Assembly: GCA_030248195.1 (NCBI GenBank)
Contig: JASAND010028644.1
Location: 62,001 to 126,000, forward strand
Source of the DNA: Trissonchulus latispiculum
Taxonomy: Eukaryota; Nematoda; Enoplea; Enoplida; Ironidae
Reading direction: 5' to 3'
DNA length: 64,000 nucleotides
Shown here: positions 23,564 to 35,945 of the stretch, piece after piece
Numbering within the stretch: position 1 is the first letter of the stretch
How the letters are laid out: each line of letters opens with the position of its first letter
Notes under the pieces: generated by a model
Told to the model about the DNA's origin: nothing
Databases searched by the model: none
What the model saw: only the letters and a program-made list of their open reading frames with translations
Program-made: the position numbers and the translations under genes

Positions 23564-23930
23564 ACCCAAGTTGCTGGGCTGGTTCCACTTTGGCGTCTGG
23601 AGGGTCATGTCGGCAACCGCTACCTGGAGGCCCATACTGGGCTCTACTTGGCCTCTCAAAACTTTCTCTATAGGGGTTTTCTGGTGCGCCCAGCTTATAT
23701 CCGGTGTCCGTTTTGCCGTCCGACTCATCCATCTTGCTGGGCTGTTTCCACTTTGTCGTCTGGAGGGTCATGTCGGCAACCGTTTCCTGGAGGTCCATAC
23801 TAGGCTCTACTTGGCCTCTCAAAACTTTCTCTATAGGGGTTTTCTGGTGCGCCCAGCTCATTTCCGGTGTCCGTTTTGCTGTACAACGCACCCATTTTGC
23901 TGGGCTGGCTCCACTTGACCGTCTGAGGGG
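23564..23930. repeat. Tandem array, about 164-bp units
   Basis: TTGCTGGGCTG recurs near 23,571, 23,735 and 23,898, with shared CTCAAAACTTTCTCTATAGG and GGTTTTCTGGTGCGCCCAGC. About 2.2 units. Long frames on both strands here are repeat artefacts. Confidence 0.85.
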
Positions 23931-23957
23931 TCAGGTCGGTAAGGGGCCAGGTGGTCC

Positions 23958-24430
23958 AAAATGAAATTTTTCAAAAGTGGTCAAATTTGATACCAAATGA
24001 AAGCCCTAAGTGAGGTGAGCAACTTTTGTCATAGAATTGCATGCTCAAAGTCTCAAAGTGGCTGTAGCGTGCTGTGGTGGGGTGAGGTGGGGTCTCAGGC
24101 GATTTTCGGTCGAAAATGAAATTTTTCAAAAGTGGTAAAATTTGGTACCAAATGAAAGCCCTAAGTGAGCTGAGCAACTTTTGTCATAGAATTGCATGCT
24201 CTAAATGGCTGTAGCGTGCTGTGGTGGGGTGGGGTGGGGAGTTAGGCGATTTTCGGTCAAAAATGAAATTTTTCAAAAGTGGTCAAATTTGGTACCAAAT
24301 GAAAGCCCTAAGTGAGCTGAGCAACTTTTGTCACGGAATTGCATGCTCAAAGTCGCGAGTAGAGTGCTGTGGTGGGGTGGGGTGGGGACGTAAGTGATTT
24401 TGGGTCAAATGTGAAATTTTCCAAAAGTGG
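23958..24430. repeat. Tandem array, 146-156-bp units
   Basis: AAATGAAATTTTTCAAAAGTGG recurs near 23,958, 24,114 and 24,262, and a diverged form near 24,408. Units share ACCAAATGAAAGCCCTAAGTG and GTGCTGTGGTGGGGTG. The first half of the unit is homologous to the 149-bp units at 43,322-44,190. Confidence 0.85.
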
Positions 24431-24517
24431 TCAAAATAGTATCTGCTTGCGCATGGTGTTCGGAAATATATTATGTTGGTTCTTTTTTGCGCATACATAT
24501 ATATGTAAAAGAATGGA

Positions 24518-25305
24518 AAACAAGAACCAAAAATGCTCCTTCGTCGCATGTAAAATACATATGAGTACTCTCAGGCAGGTTGTACAAACACGGAAACTAG
24601 CCTGTAAAATGCATATGAGTGGCGTTGAGGTTGTAAATTAAGGGAAACAAGTTGCAACGGCTTAACATATGAGCCTGTCCTATAACGAGGCTCATATTGG
24701 CGTCACAGTGCAGCCATCTTAAAGATCATCAGGTCATCATATTAAAGAGAAAACGAATGAATAGACACAACATGTTAACATTGTGGCTTGAAAGAAATGG
24801 ACAGAACGAAGTGAACTGCGACACCTCAAGTTTACTGTACATATGCAAGCTGATGTTCCCCGAAACACCATGGCACCTACTATTTCCGGAAGCACTATAG
24901 TACACCTACTGTATTCTCGGAACGCTATGACACACTACTCTCACATACGTAATGCTTTCCCCACATGGCTCTGAGTCAGAGCGCAGAGTGGCATGCCGTA
25001 TAATGCGTATGCACAGTATAATGTCTTAGCGACAAGATGTGTGAAGGACAATTTTGTAATGAAAAGCTTTACGTGCTATTTATATGAAGGTCAAATTTCG
25101 ACAAATTATATTATGACATACGCCAATATGAGCCTCGTTATAGGACAGGCTCATATGTTAAGCCGTTGCAACTTGTTTCCCTTAATTTACAACCTCAACG
25201 CCACTCATATGCATTTTACAGGCTAGTTTCCGTGTTTGTACAACCTGCCTGAGAGTACTCATATGTATTTTACATGCGACGAAGGAGCATTTTTGGTTCT
25301 TGTTT
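24518..25305. repeat. Terminal inverted-repeat module of E2
   Basis: Arms of about 190 bp (24,518-24,710 and 25,113-25,305) are almost exact reverse complements, from AAACAAGAACCAAAAATGCT at the outer end to TAACGAGGCTCATATTGGCG at the inner end. The loop is about 400 bp. The outer ends resemble those of the modules at 7,080 and 44,520. Confidence 0.9.
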
Positions 25306-25570
25306 AGAAAACAATAAGAAAATGTTAACTTTTATTAGGAAATTAATTCGAAAGAAATAAGAAAATATTGTGTAATCAATTAGAAATAATTCAGAAAACA
25401 ATTAGAAAGTGGTGCTTGGTTGGAAAAAATTAACAGAAATTAATTAGAAAACCACAAGAAAACAATTAGAAAAATATAGAAAACTATTAGAAACAATTTT
25501 GGTAAACAATCAGAAAAGTTATGGAAAAAAATTAGAAACGTTTTTCCAATTGTTTTCTGGAAATGGGCTT
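25306..25570 (+). repeat. Degenerate AGAAAACAATTAGAAA repeats
   Basis: Short AT-rich iterations of AACAATTAGAAA occupy about 260 bp directly after E2. Confidence 0.6.
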
Positions 25571-25573
25571 CGT

Positions 25574-26057
25574 GTGGTTAGTCGCGCCGGAGGCGCGAAA
25601 ATTGGCCCAAAATTAGGCATTTATAGGGTAAATTTTGCAAAATTTTCCAAAAAAGTCCAATTTTTTGGCTTAACGTGTTTATTATCGTATTATTTATTAT
25701 ACACGTTTATAACGGTTTTATTGACTTATAAACTCAATATTGGCCTTATTCTGGACTCAGAAACATGTTGGCAATCAAGTTTTCTAGTTTATATACACTG
25801 TCTAAATTATTATTTAATTTAAGTTCTGTTCTTAAATTAATCTAATCTAATCTAATTTAATTCTGTTAAAATTATTTAATGATTTCATGTTTTTGGACAT
25901 TAGCAATGCCTGATAATGCGATTTTTGGCATACAATCTGAGAAATTTTGGGGGGGGGTCGTGGGGGTTTGGGAAGAGGGTCTATATAGGGGGGGCCCCGG
26001 CCCCGCCCCCAAAATTGCGGGGGAGGGGCCCCCACTCTGAATCCCCGTTACACCTAT
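25574..26057 (+). mobile_element. CATAGGTGTA-ended element (M family)
   Basis: It ends in CCCCGTTACACCTATG, the inverted form of the terminus at 10,586, and matches that copy in reverse complement through GAAACATGTTGGCAATCAAG and CAATATTG. The G/C-rich segment near the right end is also shared. Confidence 0.65.
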
Positions 26058-26463
26058 GGTTTGAACTACTGAATTTTACACGATTTCAAAAAATTCTTCA
26101 ACTTCTGGGGGTCGTGCTATACCCCCCAGCCCAGACCCCCCGTTTTGGACATCTTTGTTGAGGATGATGCAGCGTCCTCGATAGTACCGTGCTATAGTGT
26201 CGAACTGTTTCCCTGTTTGGCTGTTAAAAAATGTTTCAAAAAAAATTGGGTGGGTTCTTCCCCCCCAAAGTGGGGTTTTTCCCCGCCACATTTGGCAATG
26301 TGCCAGACCAACGGTGCATCGGATCGATCTAATTTGGGCTGTGTGCAAAGAGGAACACTTGCCATCATTGCCGATATTTGCAAAACTTTTCTAGCCCAAC
26401 CCAGTCAAAAGTTACATCGGTCCAAACTTTTGCAGAATTTTGGCATGGTTGGACCAAAAAAAC

Positions 26464-27016
26464 CATAGGTGTACCACCTGTTTGGGTTGGGGGGGAGTAG
26501 AAGGTCCAAATTTGGCTCGGGGGACCCCACCCAAATCCGAAATTTGGGGGAGGGGGACCCCCCCTAAACTGTACCCAAGTTTTTTTGGCTAAAAATGCTC
26601 CTTGTTCGATATACAGTACATTAAACATACTCAAAAGCTTCTGTCAATAGTTTTCGTATGCGAAAATAGGGCTTGAAAATTGACAAATTTGTACTAAAAT
26701 ATGCCTAAATTCGCCCAGATTGTGGTTTATAATTGCGTATATTACCTTTTAATTGTTATAAATAACCATCTTTAGCTCTTTATATGTGATTTATAGCCAT
26801 TTTTTCAAATTTTTTTCAAAAATTTTCAGAAATTGCATAAAATTTTTATAAAAATTTTGCATTTTTTATCTGGTTTGGGCCCAATTTTAGGGGGGGAGGG
26901 GGGTTTGAGCTCGGCTTGGGGGGGGAGTAGTTGAGGTCGGGTAGGGGGGGAGGGGGGTCTGGCCTCTCCGTGGGGGGGGTCTCACAGGGGGCAAACTGTA
27001 GCCTGGTACACCTATG
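26464..27016 (+). mobile_element. CATAGGTGTACC element (M1)
   Basis: Terminal inverted repeats are CATAGGTGTACC and GGTACACCTATG. Flanks share AAAAAAC on both sides, an imperfect target duplication. It is highly similar to the element at 27,211-27,751. G/C-rich ends enclose an AT-rich core with no coding frame. Confidence 0.75.
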
Positions 27017-27210
27017 AAAAAACTATATATATAGATGGTGGGTGGGGGGACCCCTCCCCCACATGGACAGGACAGACCATTGGCCATCCTAAAAATTCGG
27101 CTCTTCCCCAAGGCATTCATGCCCCCCAAAATTTTCAAACCTACCTCAATTTTTGATAATTTTTGGCCAAAATTGGAAATTTTTAACTATTACGAATTTC
27201 TGAATGAAAT

Positions 27211-27751
27211 CATAGGTGTACCACCTGTTTGGGTTGGGGGGGGGAGTACGTAGAAGGTCCAAATTTGGCTCGGGGGACCCCACCAAAATCCGAAATTTGG
27301 GGGAGGGGGACCCCCCTAAACTGTACCCAAGTTTTTTTTAGCTAAAAATGGTCCTTTTTCGATGTACAGTACATAAAACGTACTCAAAAGCTTCTGTCAA
27401 TATCATTCGTATGCGAAAATAGTGCATGAAAATTGACAAATTTGTGCTAAAATATGCCTAAATTAGCCCAGATTGTGGTTTATAATTGCGTATATTACCT
27501 TTTAATTGCTATAAATAACCAACTTTAGCTCTTTATATATATGTGATTGCAAAAATTCAGAAATTGCAAAAAATTTTTTCAAAACTTTTGCATTTTTTAC
27601 TTGGTTTGGACCCAGTTTTAGTGGGGGAGGGGGTTTGAGCTCGGCTTGGGGGGGGGGGGAGTAGTTGAGGCCGGGTAGGGGGGAGGGGGGGGGTCTGGCC
27701 TCTCCGTGGGGGGGTCTCACAGGGGGTAAACTGTAGCCTGGTTCACCTATG
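27211..27751 (+). mobile_element. CATAGGTGTACC element (M2) with 8-bp duplication
   Basis: Starts CATAGGTGTACC and ends GGTTCACCTATG. AATGAAAT occurs directly on both sides (27,203-27,210 and 27,752-27,759), an 8-bp target duplication as made by hAT-type transposases. It is a direct-orientation near-copy of M1, 195 bp downstream. Non-autonomous. Confidence 0.8.
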
Positions 27752-27972
27752 AATGAAATCATCCAGTAAATAAAGTAAATGTATTATAAACTAAATACAA
27801 AAATTTGTACGACGCAGACGTATTTATATATTATACAAAGTGTTTATATATATACATGAAGTCTTTAAGCATCAATCCTCTAGCAGCCCACAAGTCGTGC
27901 TCCAATCAAGCCTCTTGCCTGACTGGTGTTTCGATGTTTTAGGCGGTAGGGGCGGGAGAACTGCAATACGGC

Positions 27973-30900
27973 ATGAGCATCCGGTCCAAGTCGGTTACAG
28001 CCAACGACCAAATGTTATCTTCTGGTAGCAGCATGTCGCGCAGCAGCTCAGCTGATTCCGAGGATCAGCGATCGGACACCGCTTCAACAGCCGCTTCCTC
28101 TTCCAAGGTGGGATCAATAAGGCGTAGCTCGTCTTCCACAGGGTCGTTATCCGAAAAGTCTGCTTTAAGGAATTCAGGCAGTATTGTCCCTGATGAAACA
28201 GTTCGTTTCAATGAAATAAACACGAGGTATGGAATACGACGTATTCGTATACTTATATACATATACTGAGTTTTTACTGGGGGTGGGGAGGAGCCCCCCC
28301 CACATTTTGGGTTACCCCTCCACCCGTTCTCATCCTCACTAGGAGGTTTGGTCAAAAAGTTTTTGTTCGAATGTCGTCTATGTTGGTGCTAAAACTTAGT
28401 TTTTGAGCACTTTTAAAATTTAACTTTAATTTAGTTATGGCAGGACGTGTAGAAAACAGGCTATTTTTACTGTATCTTCAACATTTTGAGTCCCTATTCC
28501 CCCTCCCCCATTCCCCCCCTTTCCGTTTATTTTTGCCTAGAAAAACCCTAGAAAAACTCAGAAAAAAATATATATGCCTGAATTTGCTGATTAAATTTAA
28601 ATGATTGTTGCAGAAATCGGAAAAAGAACAAGAAGTATATATAAATTATAAACGTATGTACAGTACAGCTCATTTCAAAGTGCGTTTGAAGCGAAGTCCC
28701 ATGTCTGGCGAAATGTCGCAAGCGCACGCGAAATTCGCGAAGGCTTTGCGACATTCGTGTATATTTTTCAGATACACGATATATATTTTGATACGTCTCC
28801 AGCCACTTTTCACACATATTATAGGGGTCGCTGCCGCGACCCCTATCCTGCTTTTTCCTACTGGGGGGGGGGCAGGGCTGCCGCGGTTCCTTCTTTTATT
28901 TTTTCCTTTTTTTTTCGAAGTCGTCCTTTTTTTCCTTTTTTCTGCAAAAATTCCTTTTATTTCCTTTTTTTCAAAAATTTTCTGACAATTGACAAAAATG
29001 TGCCTAAAATTTAGTCTTACGGTATTAATTTCCAAAAATTTTCCGGCTTCGCCGGAATATTGTTTAGCTTAATTTTAGGAATGCACCGGGGCCTGGCCCC
29101 ATCCCCGGTAGTCAGGCCCCGGCCCCGGTGGTCAGGCCCCGGTACCGACCGGGGCCAAAAATTAGCAAAATTTTGTAAATTTTTGACATGTTTTGACTAA
29201 AGTTTTGAATTTTCGAAAGTCAAAAAGTGTTACAAATCGTTTGTTTTCCAGCTGATATGAATGAAAATAACGATAGTAACGTTTTATATCAAAAATTATT
29301 GCAAAATTTGAATTCTTTCGTTTTATTATAGAATAGCTAAAGCTACATACATTTTCACTTAATATGACTTACGAATTTAGGTTTATAGAAATTGTTGGAC
29401 TTATTTTTTGTTTGCTTAAAGACAAGAGTTAAAATTTAATTTGTATATACTCGATAGAACGTTTATATAATCTTGACTAACACTAAACGTATATATTATG
29501 TTAGTAATGTGCGCATAGACTGCTGCAGTTTTTGAGCAAAATGCGCTGTTTGAGGTATATGCAGAATGCAGTAAATACGATGGCAAAATGCATAGACTTC
29601 ACAGTCAGGTTTTCCAAAAAAAGTGCCTAGAAGTCAAGATTGCAATTGTTTTGGGGGTTCCGAGGCCTCTCTTTTAGTTCTACCCCACACGGTATTTTTG
29701 GAGAGAAAGCAAAAGGCGATCTATTTTTAAAGCATAAAATAACAGATAGGAAAATTTTTGTTCCTGCGGTGCCTCAGTCTCTATTTCAAATTTTAAAAAA
29801 ATTGCACGCCTGCAGATACCTTTATTTCTCTCAATTTTTAAAAATTTTCACGCCTGGCGGCATCGCCCTTCTATCTAAATTTTTAAAATTTTTCGCACCT
29901 GCACAGCTGTTATATCTCAGTTTTTAAACATTTCTGAGTCTGCGCCACTTGTCTACTTCACGTTTTAGAAATTTTCGCGTTTTTCGATGTGAATGTTTAA
30001 TTTTCATCTCCAGAATTTTTGCATTTCAATTCTTAAACTTTTTGAAATTTACTATATGTATATACCGGCAAACTTTAAAACTAAGCGTTCGTATTTCAAA
30101 TGTTTTTAAAGATTTCCGTTACAGATTATTCATAATTTCAAAAAATTTTAAGGTCTCAGTTGCTGATTTTCCATAACTTTTAACTTTTATCGAACGGTTT
30201 TAAAGGTTCCCGCCACGGATTTTAGATATCAAATTTTTCAACTTCTGTGGGCTAAATTTTGTAGGCTCGACCTTTTCAAACCCCTAAGTGCGTCCCTGAT
30301 TGAAGGTACAAATTTTTATAAATTCTAAAAGTTTCTTAGGGGACTCCAGTCCCCTGATCTTGAGCTTAGCATTTCTACTTTATTCTATTTCCATTCGTAT
30401 ATTATAAATTGCTTTCTTATTTTTGGGTACAAAGCTAAATTTTAGATATTAGTGGAATCTGGAGAAGGCCTATTTCTTCATTAAAAAGCGTTGATGGTTC
30501 CATAGCCGATTCAGTTTCTGAAGTGCTGTGCCCCCCCAAATCTCGCTGTTTTAACCCAGTTATAAGCTATATACTTCAAGCTCAAATAACCGAATTCTCG
30601 CTCTGCGGGTTCATATATCTCGGATGAAATATTTTATACCAGGTCGCATTGCTTTGCTTGTTTCTTTGCGTCAAAGTTAGATATTTAAAGTATAAATTCT
30701 CCTAAACCTGTTCTTAAGGTGTTCTCAATTTAAACTTCAAATCTTTACGAAGCTAGATTGTAATTATACAAGAATTTAGGTCAAGTGCAGATAGCGCCTT
30801 CCTGTTTCTGATTCGAGGGTCGCAAATATTAAGATAAAAATACAAAAGGAGGTACAAAACCAACAAATTTTGCACCTTCGGCGCGTATTTTCTGTTTTAT

Positions 30901-33900
30901 ATTAGCGTATTTACTGTGATCAAGAAGACGAAGCTTGAAACGCGTCCGCATTTGCATTTTATGTAGCGTTTTGCTTAAATTCTCTTTGCTTAGAAACGTA
31001 TGTAAATGTTTCAAACCTTGTGTGGCTGTTCAAAATGGAAAAAATTTAATTTTTTGCTCAGTAACGTTATTAATTTATGTCTGAAAATTCCTTTTATTTC
31101 CTATTTTTTGTCGGACAAATTCCTTTTTTTCGGGTGCAAAATTCCTTTTTTATTTCCTTTTTTCTGAGAAAGGGTCGCGCGGCAGCCCTGGGGGGGGTGG
31201 GGTGGGGCCCAGAAATCCGCCCCCCCAGACTTGGGTCGCCCCCCCAGGATTCGGGCCTTCCCCCCCCAGAACCCCCCACGCTGAAGTGCCCGGAAAAATA
31301 GGGTTTTGAGGGTAAATTTTGAAAAATTTTTCCTGCTTCGCCGGATTTTTACCCATTTTTAAGCATTTTAGCTATTTTCAGCTTAAATTTAAGTTAAAAA
31401 TAGTTAACTTTTTAGCTCAGAAGCAAAAAATAGCTATTTTTAGACATTTTTCTAAAAAATTTTCTCTCCCCCCCAGAAATCCGAGCCCCCCCAGACCTGG
31501 GGGGACCCCCCCCCCAGGAATTTTTGCCTAGGAAAAAGCCAGCCTATGATAATGGTTCAAATTTGATGTCACCGAAGGGTATCACCACCTTAAGTTCAAG
31601 TTATTGTAAATTACAATCCGTTTCTCTAAGTTGTTATACACTTCAGTGGAATATACGTACTGACTGATGATTAATTTTTGGTTTTAGGCCTGGTCTGATT
31701 AAGGAAAACAATTTAAATAAATTATGGCGTGTCACTTCTGGCAAAAGTACTGAGCGCTATAGTGCTAAACCACGCCCCGGCTCTCAGCGCAATCCCAATG
31801 TGGCTTCGAGGGAATCAGATTCCTTGTGGAACGAAATCGATGTAAGCTGTTTTGACTTTGTTTTTTTGCTGATTCAGAAATGTCAATTTTTCAAACATTA
31901 TTCTGGCTGTTTTGTTTGTGTATTCTATGGTATTGTTAGTCTGAAAATCATTATTTCCGTTGTTATATAGTTTGTTATAATTATTGTCACAAACCTCAAT
32001 CGCAGTCTTGAAACTTTGGATTGCGTGAACTTGGGGGCAGCCCTCTAGGGCCCAATGCTATTTACTTAAAATGAACCTGGGTTAATAAGTAGCTGTCTTT
32101 GCTAAATTTAACACATATATAAGTTTAACCTGAGTTAGCGTCTTTACCCATATTTAGTCGTTGATGCCGTGTCGTCAAGCCGGGGCCGAGGTCAGTGCCT
32201 GTAGATTGGGGCCATCTAAATGTAAACTTCAAAGTTTTCTTAAAATCAACAGATAAATTTCAGGCATGGACAAAGTTTTGTTAGTCTCATTCAAATTGGT
32301 GAGAAAATTGTATATATCTTCCGAAATTGACCTCCCCCGAAACCGGCCGCCCCCATAATGAGGTCTACATTTTTCGATGAGGATATTTGGGGATGCAGAT
32401 TTTGCCATAAATGGAAAAATGCAAATTTTCAATAATCTTCCGTCTTCACCGGAGACTTTTCTTCTGGGTTTATGGAAATCGGACCTGCCTAAATTTTGCA
32501 TATTTTTGTTTTCGAGTGTGTCTTTTAATTTCGATTGCGTAAAATTACAAAAAAAGCTTCTCAACTTTATAAATGCATTTAGCTTCGAATTAATGAGTTG
32601 TAAAGAGCTTTTGAACAACGCTAATGGTGATTTCATAGTCCCAGTCGCCTCTAGACACGCGTAGACGCCCATCGACGCGCTTAGACGCGCGTCGACGCCT
32701 CCAACCGTGACATCACGCTCTGGTGCTAGGCTACCACTGGAAGCGTCGACGCGCCCAGTTGTAGTATCCCAGTTTACTCGCACCGACGCATGTGGACGCG
32801 CGTTGATGCGCGCAAAATAATATTTGCGTTTGTAGACGCGCGTAGGCTGCGTTCGCGACTATGAAGGCACCTTAAGAGTCTTAGCTTCATTTTACGTTGC
32901 GTGCTCATTTAACTGTGGTGTGAATTTATGAATACCTGACGAAAAATAGATATGCAGGGGGTCTGGGGCGCAGCCCCCCACAAGTCGGAGTAAATTTCTT
33001 CTTAAAACTTTGAATTCTTGCCTTGAGGAGTTTATAGTATAGTATAGTATATAGTTATAGTTAAGTTATAGTATAAGTGAATAGTTGGTTAGACAAATAG
33101 AGTTAATGTTCCTTTGAACAGATAACATTTTTGTTTACTATGTCAAATCAAAATAGAAACAAAAACAGCGCATAGTACGTGTGCTTAGGCAGGAAGTATA
33201 TAAGCAACTACAGACGGAAGAATCAATGTAGAATCGAAGACGTATGCGGGGGGAGTCTGGAGGGCTGCTGCCCCCCAGCAGAATCCAGAGCCGAAACTAC
33301 GGTAAATTGTCTCAAGAAAATAATTTTGAACATTGAAAATTTCTACTACCGAATTTTTGGATGCTTATTTTGGCGAGTTTCTTTGTTTTTGACTGCGCAT
33401 TTTTAAGCTCGACTGCGTAAATTGGCACTATTTTACGCAAAAAACTGCTGTATTCACTAATATTACAGGAGTCCCTGATGCGGTCCTATGATTAGTGCAT
33501 CCAGCAACCAAAATAAGAACATCTTTAGTGCTTTTTGCTGAAAATGAAATTGGTCTCAGGCTTTCAAAAATTCTTACTTATGCGTTTTGCAAAAAGCTTT
33601 AAAAACTGTAGGCAGAATACATCTTGCACTGTCTATCAAGATTGACTCTAAACTGCATTTTATAATGCTACTATAGCTCTTGAGTTGTTTTTATAGTTTT
33701 CCATTTGAAATGTATTTGTGCACTTATTTTTTAGCTGTCGCTGGCAATGCTTGGTAGAACCGCTGAGGGTCGATTGCCTATGAATCGCAGCCGCAGTTTT
33801 GATCGAATTTCCCTTCCAGCTGCGGGGCTGCGATCCAAAAGCCCGGCCGCTCACTCAACCGCTTCGGCTGCTCAGCGTATTGACGGCTCAGCAGGAGGAG

Positions 33901-35109
33901 GTGTTACCGCTGGTCGTCGCAAGAACATGAGCTTTTCCAATCAAAGACTTTGGGAAATTGAGCGTGAAAATAAGCGCTTAGTTCAGGCAATACTGGACAA
34001 ACGATTCGGCAAATCAGGGCGTCTTACCTCAGCTCCGTCGACTGTCACTCGTCGAAACATCGGTTCAGCCTCTGCCAGTCAGCGAAATCGGATGGACCCT
34101 GACCGCACGTTGAAATCTGGTGATTTATTGGCCGCTGGTAGAGAGTCTTATAGAGCTCAGCTTAGGCGATTGCAGCAGGACTCTATCAAAGCTTCAAATC
34201 TAGTACGTAATATGCCTGTACTAATGTTTTGAAATTCTGACTTATCCCTGGTGGGGGGCCGCCCCCCATTTGGCGACCTCCCCCCCATTCGAGGAGCCCC
34301 TCCATGAAAGCCCCCCCATAAATCCCGACCTCCCCCCCATAACCCCAAAAATTGCCAAATTTTACCATTTTACCCTCAATTTTCAAAAATTTTTCCGGCT
34401 TCGCGGTTCGCCGGATTTTTGACTAAATTTTCGCTATTTTAGCTTAAAAAACACCTAAAATAAGTCATTTTTTAGCGATTTTTAGCAGCTAGTACGCAAA
34501 AACCCACAAAAATTCGAAAAAATTTTCCAAAAGATATGCCCCCCCATTTGGGTGAGCCCCCCCCATAAATAATTGCCAAGGGATAAGCCAGTGAATGTTT
34601 GTTTTTAGCGTTTGCTCATTTCACTTGTTTAATGGCCAGAACAGAGCGTGTTAATAAAGTACGTATAAGTGATTTATTGATCTAACCACTATTTCTGCTA
34701 ATCACACCACCGGTGCCAGGCTTTTCTCCCATGATGCGAGTTTTTATCTGTGATATAGCTGCTACTTTTATAGCGAATTGTAGAGGATTTTTTTGTATGT
34801 GCTGTATTTTTGTGTATGTCAAGTATATATGTTTCAACTACTTTGCACTCTGCGTTTCATATTTCTACAACTACTTTCGGTTTAAAATTTTAATAATATA
34901 TTGTCTATTTGTTTATTTTGCAGGAACTATATGAAAGAATCCAAGCGGTGCGTCCCAGCACTCATTTGTCGCGTGCTTTTGTGGTAGACGATTATAATCA
35001 AAAACAGTTGCTGTGCCTTGCCAGGAATGAAGTCGCCGCCAAGCATCAGCTCAGAAACTCTGTTAAAGCATCTAGCATGACCAGACTAGATCGATTAAGG
35101 AATATTTAA
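27973..35109 (+). CDS. CFAP97: CFAP97 (Hemingway) family protein, four exons
   Basis: Exons 27,973-28,226, 31,688-31,841, 33,735-34,202 and 34,924-35,109 join in phase (2, 0, 0) to a 353-residue protein ending in TAA. All introns are GT-AG. The N-terminal 200 residues are serine-rich and low in complexity. The conserved CFAP97 block follows: KNMSFSNQRLWEIERENKRL (about 199-218), then a second helix (about 273-302) ending YERIQAVRP. This matches the family layout of an NMSFSN-type motif and a later RIQ-x-V-x-P segment. CFAP97 proteins act in building or maintaining cilia and sperm flagella; that role is inferred here. The start ATG at 27,973 is not certain: the frame stays open 30 bp upstream to TTTTAG, so 27,943 could instead be an acceptor with further 5' exons. 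Introns contain repeats, including an E-type hairpin. Confidence 0.85.
28821..28846 (-). repeat. E-type terminal hairpin, isolated copy
   Basis: ATAGGGGTCGC, loop TGCC, GCGACCCCTAT gives an 11-bp perfect stem. Read on the minus strand it continues AATATGTGTGAAAAGTGG, as the E2 hairpin continues AATATGAGTGAAAATGG. It lies in intron 1 of CFAP97. No array or closing module is seen, so it is a fragment or a much shortened copy. Confidence 0.7.
28847..31687. other. Repeat-rich part of CFAP97 intron 1
   Basis: No exon seen. It holds TTCCTTTTATTTCC arrays (28,890-28,980 and 31,085-31,170), a CCGGGGCC tract (29,085-29,160), degenerate repeats of about 60 bp (29,770-30,000), and C-rich tracts (31,190-31,280, 31,460-31,520). 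Confidence 0.5.
32632..32868. mobile_element. Short TIR element with GACGCGC motifs, CFAP97 intron 2
   Basis: TTCATAGTC at the left end pairs with GACTATGAA at the right, followed inward by CG-rich arms full of TAGACGCGC and GTCGACGC. About 240 bp. The 184-codon minus frame at 32,229-32,783 runs through it. Confidence 0.55.
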
Positions 35110-35346
35110 AGCACTTTGGTGGTTATTTAAACCGAACTGCGTAAATATGCTCAATCAGCTATTATTCCTAGTCAGTCTGCTGTGCAGATGTTTTAGAAGT
35201 ATTTCCTGTCTTAGATTGTCATTTGTCAATTTGTATTGTTACTTTCCGTCTTTCATATTCCTGCTTTCGCTGGTTTATACGCAAGTTCATGCAATTTCAT
35301 CAGCAAACTATCGCAACAGTGACTGGACTTGGGATAAAGTATAAGA

Positions 35347-35945
35347 AAGAGTACATAATAGATAAGAGTAAGAAACTGTTACACGAGCATGTACAAATCA
35401 TGCTAGGTATGCTTGGTTCATTAACTCGGGACCCCCCGTAACTTCCGGAGAGGATTCCACTTTGCACTAATTACAAGCTTTCATATACGCGTGTGACTGC
35501 TAGCTGATTAATTATAACTTTAATCAGGTTAATGCAATTAAAATACTAATTCGACAACTTAGTAGCATTTTTCTGCTCTTTCCAATATATATATAAAAAT
35601 TGTTGCACATTACATTCCTTCAAATTTTTGTATTATGCAACGATTTTTATATTATTGAAAAGAGTAGAAAAGATGATACAAAGTTGTCGAATTTGTTTTT
35701 TGATTGTACTAACCTAATTAAAGTTATAATTAATTAATTAAAATAACTAATAAATTACCTACAGCAAGCCTTAGGCTAGTGGACCAATCAGCAAGCAGAC
35801 ACACGCTTATATGAAAACGTTGCAAAGTGGGACCCACCCCCGGAAGTTAAGGGGTGGTCCCGAGTTAATGAATGAACCTAGTATACCTAGCATGATTTGT
35901 ACATGCTAGTGTGAAAATTTCATACTCCTGCTATTATGTACTCTT
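35347..35945. mobile_element. Palindromic MITE (A family, diverged) behind CFAP97
   Basis: Outer ends AAGAGTACATAATAG and CTATTATGTACTCTT pair, as do GAGCATGTACAAATCATGCT with the reverse complement near 35,895-35,915, and GGTTCATTAACTCGGGACC with its mate near 35,857-35,877. It starts about 240 bp after the CFAP97 stop codon. Confidence 0.75.

Larger units (their letters stand above)
22853..25303. mobile_element. Composite element, copy E2
   Basis: The hairpin at 22,853-22,878 (ATAGGGGTCGC, loop GGTA, GCGACCCCTAT) is followed by AATATGAGTG, then about 0.7 kb including CTGCGCAGAA repeats and CATATCAGGGTCGTTCA. Next come a 164-bp array (23,564-23,930), a second array of 146-156-bp units (23,958-24,430), and a closing inverted-repeat module (24,518-25,305) that ends in TTGTTT. 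Part order matches the copies at 5,181 and 42,553. The second array is homologous to the array of the third copy. Non-coding throughout. Confidence 0.75.

Noticed and set aside
23363..23964. Several frames of 86-130 codons on both strands
   Set aside because: They coincide with the 164-bp tandem array of E2 and repeat with its period.
32229..32783. 184-codon open frame on the minus strand
   Set aside because: It lies antisense in CFAP97 intron 2, runs through a short CG-rich TIR element, and gives no recognisable domain. The GACGCGC repeats lack stop words, which accounts for much of its length.
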